From NCBI GenBank assembly GCA_964518955.1, contig CAZFHS010000001.1, forward strand, positions 186,001 to 250,000: 64,000 bases of DNA, in the 5' to 3' direction. Source of the DNA: JBDGYW01 sp964518955. Its GTDB lineage: Bacteria; Gemmatimonadota; Gemmatimonadetes; Gemmatimonadales; GWC2-71-9. Position numbers and translations under genes: made by a program. Position 1 is the first letter of the stretch; every line of letters begins with the position of its first letter. The notes beneath the pieces were generated by a model that saw nothing but the letters and a program-made list of their open reading frames with translations, did not search any database and was not told the DNA's origin. Positions 17,640 through 27,233 of this stretch are shown here, piece after piece.

Positions 17640-19532
17640 TTAGACTTTGGGCCCGTCGATTGGGAGTGAAACCTGAAATGTCGTTCCGCTTCCAGGAGTA
17701 GAGTCAACTTTCAATTTACCACCGTGGGCCGCTACCATTCGCTTCGTCAATGTCAGGCCCATTCCGGTGCCAAGCTTCTTCTTCGTGCTGAAAAATGGGG
17801 TGAAGATGTGCTTGATCACATCATCCGTCATTCCCCCACCATTGTCGGTCACCTCTATCACAACATGCTCGGAACGTAGCGGGTGGCGCACTGCGACGCT
17901 AATCTTTGGATCGCCATTTTCGTAGACATGGTGAGCGCACGCATCGATCGAGTTTGAGACGAGATCCATGATGACTGAGTGAATCAGGCCTGAATCGCAA
18001 AGCACATCTGGTAGATCGCCCTGCACCTCAGTCGTGAACTCCATACCCTGGTCGTGAGTAGTCTGTGTCACGACGTGGCTGATGGCATCGAGCAGTTTTT
18101 GGAGATCGGTCCTCTCTAGTTCCGGTTTGAGCTCCCTAGCATACATCAACATCTTTTGCGACAGCATCGTCATACTTTCGATGCCTTGCTGCACGATTCC
18201 CCAGCCCTCTTCGAGCAGTGCACGGTCATCTTTGGCGATGCCGACCTTCACCATGTACGACCCGCCCTTCAGTGCATTCAGCATGTTCTTCATAGAGTGC
18301 TGTATGCCGGTGACCGCCTGACCGATAGCAACGAGTCTCTCGGCTTGCAGCAGTTGGCGCTGCAGGCCCTTCCGAATACTTATGTCCTTGCTTATCCCAA
18401 ACGTCCCCATCGGTGTCCCATCCGGGGCACGGAGCCGTGACAGCGTGAGAATCACGTCGCGCACCTCTCCGTCCCACGTCTTGAAGTGAGTCTCGTAATT
18501 CTCTACGTGGTCATCGTGCTCCAACTGCGCAATGGCAAAATCCCTTTCCCGAGGGTCGGCAAACAGCATCTCGACCTTCTCACCGATCACCTCGTCGCGC
18601 GCGTACCCCAGCGCGCGCTCAGCTCCGGCATTGAACGTCTTGATCAGGCCGTCTGGATCAACGGTGATGATTATGTCGGTGGAACCCTCAACGATTCCCT
18701 GCAGATATTCCTTTGTGCTCGTCAGTTCACTGAGTGTTGACGAGAGTTCCGACGTCATGTTGTCGAAGGCACCCTCGAGTTCGGCTATCCCGTCACCATG
18801 TTTGTCATCGAATCGGAAGCTGAAGTCCTTCTGAGATATGCGCTGCGCACCCTTTCTGAGTGTTCTGATTCGCTGACCAACCAATCGATCCATCATCCAC
18901 CAGGTGGCGATAGTGCCGAGCAGCACCGAAACCAAGACCGCGATGATCGTGTGGAAGTTTCGCTGCGCTATGAGCGCATCAACACTGCTCAAAGAGAAGT
19001 CGGCTTGCAACACGCCCAGGATTTGAGAAACCGCGGCGGGATCGTGACAGTCAGCTCCGGTACACCCTTCCTCTCTCATTACCGGAGTCACAAGTGAGAC
19101 CATTCTCTCCCGGTTTCCGAGTTCGATGATGTCTTCGTAAATCTCTACGGTTCGATCGTAGGCCTCCTCCGGCTGCGAGTGGCAAGCACTGCACGGCCAC
19201 ACCAATGAGTCGACAACGGCGGTGTCGGTGGGCGGCATGGCTGCGACTACGCGGCCGTCGTGCGCAACTACACGGATGTCTGCGTAAAGGGGGTTATTCG
19301 CGCTGAACCGATCTACGAGGTCCCCTAAACCCGAGGGGTGACCGGTCCTCATGAGTTCCCTGAGATCTTCTAGAATCAAATCGGAACTCACTCTGGAGAT
19401 GTCTCGTGCCGAGTCCAAGGCGGCACGTTCATACATCACGTTCGTCACGTACCCGGAGATACCGAGGACGCACACGAGAATGGCGAGGAATACCCCGTTG
19501 ATCTTCCAGACGAGCTGATGCCGTCTCAACAT
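17640..19532 (-). CDS. membrane histidine kinase with heme-type motifs in its periplasmic sensor loop
   Basis: 630 residues. TM1 at about 9-31, a periplasmic domain of about 160 residues, TM2 at about 194-212, HAMP to about 265, PAS at about 275-395, then the kinase core: phospho-acceptor region GIQHSMKN (H412), N-box N527, DNGGGM (563-568) and GTGMGL (588-593). The periplasmic loop carries CSACH (114-118), a standard c-heme motif, and C157-TGAD-C162-H163, a CX4CH spacing also used for heme in some cytochromes. This suggests sensing of redox state or a heme ligand. It is divergent from the qmo-dsr run, which it may control; that link is inferred from position only. Confidence 0.88.
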   Translation of the reverse strand: MLRRHQLVWKINGVFLAILVCVLGISGYVTNVMYERAALDSARDISRVSSDLILEDLRELMRTGHPSGLGDLVDRFSANNPLYADIRVVAHDGRVVAAMPPTDTAVVDSLVWPCSACHSQPEEAYDRTVEIYEDIIELGNRERMVSLVTPVMREEGCTGADCHDPAAVSQILGVLQADFSLSSVDALIAQRNFHTIIAVLVSVLLGTIATWWMMDRLVGQRIRTLRKGAQRISQKDFSFRFDDKHGDGIAELEGAFDNMTSELSSTLSELTSTKEYLQGIVEGSTDIIITVDPDGLIKTFNAGAERALGYARDEVIGEKVEMLFADPRERDFAIAQLEHDDHVENYETHFKTWDGEVRDVILTLSRLRAPDGTPMGTFGISKDISIRKGLQRQLLQAERLVAIGQAVTGIQHSMKNMLNALKGGSYMVKVGIAKDDRALLEEGWGIVQQGIESMTMLSQKMLMYARELKPELERTDLQKLLDAISHVVTQTTHDQGMEFTTEVQGDLPDVLCDSGLIHSVIMDLVSNSIDACAHHVYENGDPKISVAVRHPLRSEHVVIEVTDNGGGMTDDVIKHIFTPFFSTKKKLGTGMGLTLTKRMVAAHGGKLKVDSTPGSGTTFQVSLPIDGPKV

Positions 19533-19850
19533 CAGGTCCCGATGCCCTGCAAAAGGTTGACCATTGCTCTCCTAACACAGGGATGTTTTGCAAAGGTAGC
19601 TCCAGAATCACCGATGCGCGAGAGTAGGTGCGGTACCTCTTGCGGATCGTTGTACCAAGCCACAGCTTCTATTTGTAAGACCAGATATGCAAAAAAGAAG
19701 TATGAATTGTGTCGGTGGCCTCATTGGCCCCGCCGCCGTCCAGACGCCGCAGTATGACGCCCGCTCGACGACGAGTCCGAGAGGCCATCTGTGTACGAGA
19801 TGGTTGCAACGGACATTAAAACCTCACGACATCTATCAAGAGAGTGAACT
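19533..19850. promoter_or_regulatory. divergent control region between the sensor kinase and qmoA
   Basis: 318 bases without a gene. TGCAAAA occurs at 19548-19554 and 19688-19694, and its complement TTTTGCA at 19586-19592. The first two form an inverted pair close to the kinase start. Near qmoA there is an AGAGAGTG ribosome binding site. Promoter boxes cannot be assigned with confidence. Confidence 0.4.
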
Positions 19851-21116
19851 ATGACTGCTGAGGTGAAACCCATCCTCGTGATCGGAGGTGGGATATCGGG
19901 TATGACGGCCGCCGCAGAAGCAGCCGAGGTAGGGTACCCCGTCATCCTGGTGGAGAAGGAGGCCTATCTGGGTGGACGCATCATGCGTACGAGCCGGTAC
20001 TTCCCCAAGATGTGCCCGCCCACGTGTGGATTCGAAATCAACGCTCGACGCATACGACAAAACCCCAAGATCACCGTTCATACGCTCGCGACAGTCGAGG
20101 AGATTCTGGGTACGGCCGGCGACTTCAAAGCACTCATCAAGGTGCGGCCGCGCTACGTAACCGGAGATCCGCCGTTGGACGGCTCGGTGGTTGATCAGCT
20201 GACGTCGGAGCGGCCCGACGACTTGAATCTGGGCGTCGGAACCACGAAGGCGCTTTACTATCCGCACGAAATGGCGTATCCGCCTTTGCACGTGCTCGAC
20301 AAAGAAGCGCTATCGGATGCCGATGCGGCTACCCTAACCGAGGCATGTGCCGCCGGCTCGATCGACATGAACATGGCCGAGCAGGAGTTCATCGTCGACG
20401 TCGGGGCAGTCATCGTCGCGACTGGCTGGCGGCCATACGATGCCACAAAGCTCGACACACTCGGTTTCGGAAAATTCGACAACGTCATCACAAACGTGTT
20501 GATGGAACGGCTGAACTCGCAGACCGGACCTACCGGCGGACAACTGCTGCGGCCTTCGGACGGCAAGCCTGCGTCCAACGTTGCGTTCGTGCAGTGCGCG
20601 GGATCCCGTGACGAAAACCACCTGCCCTACTGTTCGGCGGTGTGCTGTACCGCGTCGCTCAAGCAGGCGAGATACCTGAGAGAAAAGAACGAAGACTCCA
20701 AGGCTACGGTCTTTTACATCGACATACGCACGATCGGCAGGTTGGAGAAGTTCTACTACGACATGCTCGACGACGAAAACATCGCATTCTTCAAGGGCAA
20801 GGTGGCGGAGATCTCTGAGGATTCCGGGTCCAAAGATCTGACACTCGCTGTGGAAGACACGATAGCCGGCGAGAAACCCAACCTGACGTTCGACATGGTG
20901 GTTCTCGCAACTGGTGTGGTGCCGAACACCGCCGATGTGAAGATCCCATTCGATCTCACGTACGACGAGTACGGGTTCATCGACGGCTCGACTGGAGTGG
21001 AAGGAGTGTACGCCGCCGGATGCGCCACGCACCCATGCGACGTATCTCGATCGACCAAGGAGGCAACAGCGGCAGCACTGAAAGCAATCCAGTGTGTGAA
21101 CGGTGGAGGTGAATAA
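19851..21116 (+). CDS. qmoA: QmoA, HdrA-like FAD subunit of quinone-interacting oxidoreductase
   Basis: 421 residues, the length of QmoA and much shorter than full HdrA. Residues 8-40 form the FAD-binding Rossmann motif (VIGGGISGMTAAAEAAEVGY ... VEKEAYLGG). The block YFPKMCPPTCGFEINARRI at about 54-72 is diagnostic of QmoA. A second conserved block, QCAGSRDENHLPYCSAVCC, is shared by HdrA relatives, and ATGVVPNTAD plus GVYAAGC close the FAD site. No ferredoxin domain is present. In sulfate reducers QmoABC passes electrons between quinones and APS reductase; here no aprAB lies nearby. First gene of the run, with qmoB one base downstream. Confidence 0.88.
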   Translation: MTAEVKPILVIGGGISGMTAAAEAAEVGYPVILVEKEAYLGGRIMRTSRYFPKMCPPTCGFEINARRIRQNPKITVHTLATVEEILGTAGDFKALIKVRPRYVTGDPPLDGSVVDQLTSERPDDLNLGVGTTKALYYPHEMAYPPLHVLDKEALSDADAATLTEACAAGSIDMNMAEQEFIVDVGAVIVATGWRPYDATKLDTLGFGKFDNVITNVLMERLNSQTGPTGGQLLRPSDGKPASNVAFVQCAGSRDENHLPYCSAVCCTASLKQARYLREKNEDSKATVFYIDIRTIGRLEKFYYDMLDDENIAFFKGKVAEISEDSGSKDLTLAVEDTIAGEKPNLTFDMVVLATGVVPNTADVKIPFDLTYDEYGFIDGSTGVEGVYAAGCATHPCDVSRSTKEATAAALKAIQCVNGGGE

Positions 21117-21117
21117 A

Positions 21118-23391
21118 ATGGATGACAAGATTGGAGTATTCATCTGCACGGGGTACGGAATAGCTGAAGCCCTCGACGTCGACGCACTCTGCAAGGTTGC
21201 CACCGACGAGCTGAGCGTGCCGTTTTGCAAGACGGTCGAATCATGTGAAGGGGCTGCGCTCGAAGCGATCAACGCAGACATAGAGAGTGAAGGCCTCACG
21301 AAGGTCGTAATTGCCGGCATATCGCCACGCCGATATGTCGATGGCGTTTTTCCCGAGAACGTGCTCGTGGAGAAGGTAGGCCTGCGCGAACAGGTGGTGT
21401 GGTGCCTGCCTCCCGACGATGAAGACACGCAGATGATGGCGGAAGACTACTTGCGCATCTACATCACCAAGGTGCAGAAGATGCAGCCGGTGGAACCGTT
21501 CATTCCCGAAGAGGAGATCGACAAGTCGATTCTGGTGGTGGGCGGCGGCATCGCCGGGATAACGGCAGCCCTCGAATCGGCCAAGGCGGGATACGAGATA
21601 CGACTGGTGGAGAAGACGTATAAATTGGGCGGCTGGTTGGCGAAACAACACAAGTCGATCCCCACGAAGCCGCCGTACCGGGATTTGGAGGAGACGGACG
21701 TCGATGCGCTGGTGGAGGCAGTGCACTCCCATCCGAAGATTCACGTGTACACCTCCGCGAGAACGAGTTCCATCGTGGGCGCACCCGGCCTCTTCGATGT
21801 AACTCTAGTTTCCACAGGCAACGGCGAACCGGAAGGCGAGGTGCGCGGTCAGTTCAGGGTGGGCTCCATCATACAGGCCACCGGCTGGAAGCCAAAGGAA
21901 ATAAGCGACTCCCTACCCTACTCGAAATTCGACAACGTGATCCGCAATGTCGATCTGGAGGAGATGGTCAAAGAGACCGGCAAGATCACGCGCCCCTCGG
22001 ATGGACAAGAGGCCAAGAGCATCGCGTTCATACAATGTGGAGGGACGAGAGAAAAGGAGCATCACTCATACTGCTCTTCTATCTGCTGTCTCACATCGTT
22101 GAAACAGGCGCTGTATCTCCGCGAAAACGACGAAGATTCCAAGGCCTACATCTTTTACGAGTTCATGCGCACTCCCGGCAAGTACGAGGACTTCTATCGT
22201 CGGGCTCAAGAAGACCACGGAATCTTCCTGACTAGAGGCGAGGTAACGGACGTCGCGTCCAACGGAAACGGCAAGCTCAGCCTCACCGCTCAGAACACGA
22301 TGATCGGCGAGCAGATTCAGGTCGACGTCGACCTCGTGGTGATGGCCACTGGGATGGTGCCCAATGCCGCCGACGGGGAAGCGATCCGCATTCTCGAGGA
22401 CGCCAAGGTCACCGTCGAGAAGGGAGACTCAGACACCAAGCGGCAGGAAGCCGCCGAGACGGTAGAGAAACTCAAGGAGCACGAGGGCACCGAGATCCTC
22501 AACCTGAACTACCGTCAGGGGCCGGACTTGCCCAGCCTCGAATATGGGTTCCCCGACTCGCACTTCATTTGCTTCCCGTACGAGAGTCGGCGTACCGGCA
22601 TCTACCCGACAGGAGCCACGCGACAGCCAATGGACGGAAAGGCGACGAGGGAAGACGCCACCGGTGCCGCACTCAAGGCTATCCAATGCGTCGAGATGAC
22701 CTCGAGAGGAGAGGCCGTCCACCCGCGGTCCGGAGACCAATCGTACCCCGATTTCAACCTACAAAGATGCACCAAGTGCAAGCGATGCACCGAGGAATGC
22801 CCGTTCGGAGTGCTCAACGAGGACGAGCAAGGCACACCATTGTACCAGGCGACACGTTGCCGCAGATGCGGTGTCTGCATGGGGGCGTGCCCCGAACGCA
22901 TCGTGTCATTCAAAGACTACTCGGTCGACATCGTCGGCCAGATGATCAAGGCGGTGGACGTTCCGGACGAATTCGAGGAGAAACCGCGCATACTCGTGCT
23001 CGCATGCGAAAACGATGCGTTCCCTGCCCTCGACCTTGTCGGTCAACATCGGTTGCAGATCAACGCCTTCATCAGGGTCATTCCGCTTCGCTGCCTGGGA
23101 TCGATGAACACCGTATGGATTACCGACGCAATGGGAACTGGGTTCGACGGAGTGATTCTGCTCGGCTGCAAATATGGAGATGACTACCAGTGCCATTTCA
23201 TAAAAGGCAGTGAACTCGCATCGGTGCGCGAGAAGAACGTGAGAGAAAAACTCGAACAAATGGCTATGGATATAGAGAGGGTCGAATTGCACGAGATACA
23301 GATTTCCGACTACCACAAACTGCCAAAGATCTTCGAGGACTTTGCTGAACTGATCGAGGAGATCGGCATGAACCCGTTCAAGGGGATGTAG
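21118..23391 (+). CDS. qmoB: QmoB, HdrA-like subunit with ferredoxin and MvhD-like domains
   Basis: 757 residues. The ATG at 21118 is chosen over the GTG at 21103 because GGTGGAGGTG is then well placed. Domains: an N-terminal HdrA-type domain (1-125); FAD domain from about 137 (VVGGGIAGITAALESAKAGY); two 4Fe-4S sites near 549-590 (CTKCKRCTEECP and CRRCGVCMGACP); and an MvhD-like domain from about 625, with Cys in LACEND, LRCLGS and GCKYGDDYQC. The N-terminal loop reads CTGYG, so a Cys that helps hold a cluster in many relatives appears to be absent. It should connect QmoA to QmoC and to a cytoplasmic partner. Confidence 0.88.
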   Translation: MDDKIGVFICTGYGIAEALDVDALCKVATDELSVPFCKTVESCEGAALEAINADIESEGLTKVVIAGISPRRYVDGVFPENVLVEKVGLREQVVWCLPPDDEDTQMMAEDYLRIYITKVQKMQPVEPFIPEEEIDKSILVVGGGIAGITAALESAKAGYEIRLVEKTYKLGGWLAKQHKSIPTKPPYRDLEETDVDALVEAVHSHPKIHVYTSARTSSIVGAPGLFDVTLVSTGNGEPEGEVRGQFRVGSIIQATGWKPKEISDSLPYSKFDNVIRNVDLEEMVKETGKITRPSDGQEAKSIAFIQCGGTREKEHHSYCSSICCLTSLKQALYLRENDEDSKAYIFYEFMRTPGKYEDFYRRAQEDHGIFLTRGEVTDVASNGNGKLSLTAQNTMIGEQIQVDVDLVVMATGMVPNAADGEAIRILEDAKVTVEKGDSDTKRQEAAETVEKLKEHEGTEILNLNYRQGPDLPSLEYGFPDSHFICFPYESRRTGIYPTGATRQPMDGKATREDATGAALKAIQCVEMTSRGEAVHPRSGDQSYPDFNLQRCTKCKRCTEECPFGVLNEDEQGTPLYQATRCRRCGVCMGACPERIVSFKDYSVDIVGQMIKAVDVPDEFEEKPRILVLACENDAFPALDLVGQHRLQINAFIRVIPLRCLGSMNTVWITDAMGTGFDGVILLGCKYGDDYQCHFIKGSELASVREKNVREKLEQMAMDIERVELHEIQISDYHKLPKIFEDFAELIEEIGMNPFKGM

Positions 23392-23471
23392 CGGGATGTG
23401 ATTGACGGGTAACGGGGCACAGCAGTTTGGGTTCACTGGCACTCTAACGAGTCGCCAGAGGAGGTGAGAAC

Positions 23472-24755
23472 GTGGAGACTGCTGACGCTACGGCGCCTGA
23501 GCAAACCAGAGCCAGAGGGCAGGATCCTCCCCACGCGGATCCTGTCCTGACGCAGAACGGCCAGCCCACCCTAATCGAGCCCGATCTCGATTTCATCCGG
23601 GCCGTGAGCGTTCAGGGCGCGGAATCCTACAAGAAGTGTTTCCAATGCGGTACATGCGCCGCGACCTGCCCGCTATCGCCGGAAACGCATCCGTTCCCAC
23701 GCAAAGAGATGGTGTGGGCCGCATGGGGCATGCGAGACCGACTGCTCCGAGATCCGGACGTATGGTTGTGCCACCAATGCAACGACTGTTCGACCAGGTG
23801 CCCGCGCGGCGGGCGACCCGGCGAGGTGCTGGCAGCCGTTCGACGGGAGAGCGTGCTACACTACGCAACGCCGCGGTTCTTGGCAAAGGTCATGAACCAG
23901 CGCAAACACATTCCGCTCCGCCTGGGAATCCCCGTGGCGCTTCTTGGTCTAGCTCTGTTGCTGCGGGACAGCATCGGCGCCGCACTCGGGTTCGCAGCGC
24001 CCACCGGACAAGAGATCGTTTACTCCTACTCACCGATGTTTCCGCACTGGTTGCTGAACTCGTTCTTCGGTTTGTTCGGGCTATTCGCGTTCGTTGCCAT
24101 TGTCGTGGGTGTCGTGCGCTTCTGGAGGGCACTGAGCACCGGTGTTGCTTGGTGGGGAGAAACCGCTCCGAGGAAGGGGATCGGCCCGAGTATCCTCGCC
24201 ACCCTCAAGAAAATCATTACCCACGACAACTTCACGAAGTGCAGAGCGAGGAATTCGCGCGCGGTTGCGCACTTTCTGCTGCTGTTCGGTTTTGTGGCGC
24301 TTACGGCTGTAACTCTCTGGGTGATCACGGGGAGAATCAACCCGCTAATTGGGGGCGATTTTGTATACCCCTTCAGCTTCTGGAGCCCGTGGAAGATGCT
24401 CGCGAACATCGGAGGAGTGGCCGTGCTGGCCGGATGTATACTGATGATCTGGGAGCGTCTCACTGACCGCCCGAACGCCGGCTACAGCCTCTTCTTCGAC
24501 TGGGCGTTTCTGTGGACGCTCTTTGCCGTCGTGTTCACCGGCTTCGTGACCGAGGCGATGCACTATCTGCGCATGGTGCCTCACAGGCATGTGGCCTATT
24601 TCATCCACCTGGTGTTCGTCTTTTCACTCCTGATCTATTTGCCCTATTCGAAATTCGCGCACGTGTTCTACAGGTTCGCCGCCATGGTGTTTGCTGAGCG
24701 GATCGGACGCGAATCGAATGGCACCGGCCCGACAAAATCGGCCGGGGGAGTATGA
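23472..24755 (+). CDS. qmoC: QmoC, membrane subunit with HdrC-type clusters and cytochrome b-like domain
   Basis: 427 residues from the GTG at 23472 (GAGGAGGTGAG upstream). Two 4Fe-4S motifs form the HdrC-like part: C56/C59/C62/C66 (CFQCGTCAATCP) and C100/C103/C106/C110 (CHQCNDCSTRCP). The remaining 280 residues contain about six hydrophobic segments with several His, matching the NarI/HdrE-type b-heme domain that reacts with quinone. It ends in a 4-base overlap (ATGA) with dsrJ, a strong sign of translational coupling between the Qmo and Dsr parts. Confidence 0.88.
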   Translation: METADATAPEQTRARGQDPPHADPVLTQNGQPTLIEPDLDFIRAVSVQGAESYKKCFQCGTCAATCPLSPETHPFPRKEMVWAAWGMRDRLLRDPDVWLCHQCNDCSTRCPRGGRPGEVLAAVRRESVLHYATPRFLAKVMNQRKHIPLRLGIPVALLGLALLLRDSIGAALGFAAPTGQEIVYSYSPMFPHWLLNSFFGLFGLFAFVAIVVGVVRFWRALSTGVAWWGETAPRKGIGPSILATLKKIITHDNFTKCRARNSRAVAHFLLLFGFVALTAVTLWVITGRINPLIGGDFVYPFSFWSPWKMLANIGGVAVLAGCILMIWERLTDRPNAGYSLFFDWAFLWTLFAVVFTGFVTEAMHYLRMVPHRHVAYFIHLVFVFSLLIYLPYSKFAHVFYRFAAMVFAERIGRESNGTGPTKSAGGV

Positions 24756-25177
24756 CCATGCAGGAGAAACTCAGCAGTCTTTTCAGCGACAACAACCGAA
24801 AATGGGTATTGGCCTTCATACTCATCATACTGGCGCCGTTCGCATACAGTCTGGTGCGACCGGTCCTCGCACGCGGTAGCTCGCCCGAAGACGTCTTCCT
24901 GACCCTGCCCAACGAAGGTGAGTGCGTTCGCGAGACGGAGTATATGCGCTTCCGTCACATGGACCTGCTAAGAACCACCAGAGAAGAAGTCATCCGCAAC
25001 GGAGTGCGGGGCGAGATCACTCTCAGTGGCTGCCGCGACTGCCATACCTATCGCGGCGAATTCTGCAACAAGTGCCATGACGCCGTAACTCTCAACCTCG
25101 ACTGCTTCGGGTGTCATTACTATCCCGAATCTACGGAAGACAGCGTGTCGATCGAAAGCGAGGGACACAGTGGATAG
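24752..25177 (+). CDS. dsrJ: DsrJ, membrane-anchored triheme cytochrome c
   Basis: 141 residues. A single N-terminal TM (about 18-40) anchors a periplasmic domain with three heme motifs: CRDCH (94-98), CNKCH (105-109) and CFGCH (118-122). The block GECVRETEYMRFRHMDLL, with Cys58, precedes them and matches the region of DsrJ whose Cys can serve as an unusual axial heme ligand. In the Dsr complex DsrJ exchanges electrons with DsrO in the periplasm. It overlaps qmoC by 4 bases and dsrO by 8 bases. The usual partners DsrM and DsrK are missing here. Confidence 0.88.
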   Translation: MTMQEKLSSLFSDNNRKWVLAFILIILAPFAYSLVRPVLARGSSPEDVFLTLPNEGECVRETEYMRFRHMDLLRTTREEVIRNGVRGEITLSGCRDCHTYRGEFCNKCHDAVTLNLDCFGCHYYPESTEDSVSIESEGHSG

Positions 25178-25907
25178 ACGGAAGTTCCTCGAGAAGAGCG
25201 GCGCCGCGCTGGCATGCACTACCGGCGTGGTGAGCCTGCCTATCCTGACCTCCTGCGTGGTCGCAGGGCAGGACTCCGACAGTCCTCTTGCGGGGCGCAA
25301 GTGGGGCATGGTGATCGACCTCAGCAGATGTGCGGAAGACTGCAACGCCTGCATGGACGCGTGCCGCAACGAAAACAACGTCGCATTCCACGACGACGAG
25401 CGGTGGGACATCCACTGGATCAGAAGGGTAAAAATCAGTCCCAAGGACTCCGAAGAACACAACGAGAAATCGGTGCTACTGATGTGCAATCATTGCGACG
25501 ACCCTCCGTGCGCACAGGTCTGCCCCGTGCAGGCCACCTACAAACGTGAGGACGGCATCGTCGTGGTGGATCATCACAGATGCATCGGCTGCAGATACTG
25601 CATGATCGCATGCCCGTACAACGCCAGGTACTTCAACTATCTGGAGAACCCGGAATGGCCTAACAAGGAATTCCCACGTCGGTCGCACGGTGTGGCGGAA
25701 TCGTGCACCTTCTGCGCACACCGATTGGATCAGGGGCAACAACCAGCCTGTGTCGAGGCGTGTCAAAACGCCAATCAGGGCGCGTTGATCCACGGCGACC
25801 TGAACGATCCCAACAGCGAAGTGTCCAGGTTGGTCGCCGAAGCGCCGGTGAAGCGCATTCGGGAGGACTGGGGCACGGAACCAAAAGTTTTCTACTTAGG
25901 CTTGTAG
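25170..25907 (+). CDS. dsrO: DsrO, Tat-exported four-cluster ferredoxin
   Basis: 245 residues from the GTG at 25170. The N-terminus is a Tat signal (MDRRKFLEKSGAALA). Four sets of Cys for 4Fe-4S clusters follow: CAEDCNACMDAC, CNHCDDPPCAQVCP, CIGCRYCMIACP and CTFCAHRL with PACVEAC. This is the NrfC/HybA/DsrO pattern of periplasmic electron carriers that pair with an NrfD-type membrane protein, here the next gene. Overlap with dsrJ supports co-translation. By order and length DsrO is preferred over other NrfC-like names. Confidence 0.87.
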   Translation: MDRRKFLEKSGAALACTTGVVSLPILTSCVVAGQDSDSPLAGRKWGMVIDLSRCAEDCNACMDACRNENNVAFHDDERWDIHWIRRVKISPKDSEEHNEKSVLLMCNHCDDPPCAQVCPVQATYKREDGIVVVDHHRCIGCRYCMIACPYNARYFNYLENPEWPNKEFPRRSHGVAESCTFCAHRLDQGQQPACVEACQNANQGALIHGDLNDPNSEVSRLVAEAPVKRIREDWGTEPKVFYLGL

Positions 25908-25947
25908 GCCCCCAGGCTTACATTCCTTTGGACTGAGAGGTAGCGGG

Positions 25948-27198
25948 ATGGACGTCAAATTCGCACGGATCGAGGGAAGCTCGACGTCGTTCTATTTGGT
26001 GACAGGTCTTCTCGCGTTGTTTGCTATCGGCGGCGTTATCGCGACGTACTTGATGCACGTGCACGGGCTGTACCTGTCGGGGATGACGAACAGGGTGCCT
26101 TGGGGTCTCCAGATCTCGATGGCGATCTTTTACATCGGACTGTCGGCCGGTTCTTTAGTCGTGTCGGGGCTGTACGGCATCTTCGGCCAGATGCAGTACA
26201 AGCCGTTCGCCCGAATCGCGGCGTATCTGGCGATGCTATTCCTCATTGCGGGTCTTCTTTCGATCCTCACCGACCAAGGACGGATCGATCGAGTGTTCGT
26301 GAAGCCGTTCACTTATTTCAATTTCCAATCAATGTTCTCGATCAACCCAGGTTTGTATTCGGGGCACATTATGATCTGTGTCCTTTACCTGTGGGCCCTG
26401 ATGAAGGAAAAGGGCACTCTGACAAAGATCATATCCTTGGTCGTAGTCCTCTGGGCGATAGGCACTCACACCGGGACGGGCGCTATCTTCGCCTTCGTGC
26501 CGCGAGAGTTGTACAACTCTTCTCTGCTCCCACCCAGCTTCGTTGCCGCTGCGCTTTCTTCGGGGGCCGCCTTGATGATCCTCGTGAACGTGGTTCTGTT
26601 CAAAGCCACAAATCGTACGCTCGACGACGAGATCATCATATGGCTCGGTCGTCGTCTTCTAGCGATTTTCCTCCTCGTTACGCTCTATATGATGCTGATT
26701 GAAAACGTCCATCGGGTTTACCTGGTGGAGTCTCGTGAAGCCGGAATGTTCTTCCTGTTTGGAGGCTTTCACAGCATCTTATTCTGGTTCGGACTCATTG
26801 GGTTCGGATCGATCGTCCCGGCCATCTTGTTGTTCGTAAAACGGACCGGCACTTCGATAGCATGGATCTGTTTCTCTGCCACGCTGGTGGTGATTGGTGT
26901 GCTCTGCGAACGGTTTCTGATCGTCATTCCGGGACTAATACATCCACCCGACTTGTTCCCTGGGATGGAGGTAACGGGCACCGTTCTCAGCGAGGGTGTG
27001 ATGCAGTACTCGGTCAGCTTCCTCGAGGTTCTGCAGACACTCGGCGTGTTGGGAATAATTGGCTTCGCATTTGTTGTCGGCTTGAAGGTGATGCCGCTGG
27101 CGCCAATTGAGGCAAAAGCGACGCTCGAGGAGCCAAAGAAGATTTCGAAGATCCTTGCGCTCATCGGTGGGCAGGCGAACGAACCAGCAAGCCCATAA
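25948..27198 (+). CDS. dsrP: DsrP, NrfD/HybB-like membrane quinone oxidoreductase subunit
   Basis: 416 residues with about ten hydrophobic segments, as in the NrfD/PsrC/HybB superfamily. The opening (GVIATYLMHVHGLYLSGMTNRVPWGLQIS) is typical of HybB/DsrP proteins, where an early loop forms part of the quinone site. It would accept electrons from DsrO or give them to it, linked to the quinone pool. Its start is preceded by GAGAGGTAG. The C-terminal 35 residues are cytoplasmic and charged. It completes the JOP half of the Dsr membrane complex. Confidence 0.88.
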   Translation: MDVKFARIEGSSTSFYLVTGLLALFAIGGVIATYLMHVHGLYLSGMTNRVPWGLQISMAIFYIGLSAGSLVVSGLYGIFGQMQYKPFARIAAYLAMLFLIAGLLSILTDQGRIDRVFVKPFTYFNFQSMFSINPGLYSGHIMICVLYLWALMKEKGTLTKIISLVVVLWAIGTHTGTGAIFAFVPRELYNSSLLPPSFVAAALSSGAALMILVNVVLFKATNRTLDDEIIIWLGRRLLAIFLLVTLYMMLIENVHRVYLVESREAGMFFLFGGFHSILFWFGLIGFGSIVPAILLFVKRTGTSIAWICFSATLVVIGVLCERFLIVIPGLIHPPDLFPGMEVTGTVLSEGVMQYSVSFLEVLQTLGVLGIIGFAFVVGLKVMPLAPIEAKATLEEPKKISKILALIGGQANEPASP

Positions 27199-27233
27199 AG
27201 CAAGGAAATTCTCGGAGGAGAAAGGGGACTGAG

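Noticed and set aside
20334..21428. Long minus-strand frame (364 codons) opposite qmoA/qmoB
   Set aside because: Shadow of two strongly conserved genes; Cys/Arg/Ser-rich composition and no domain.
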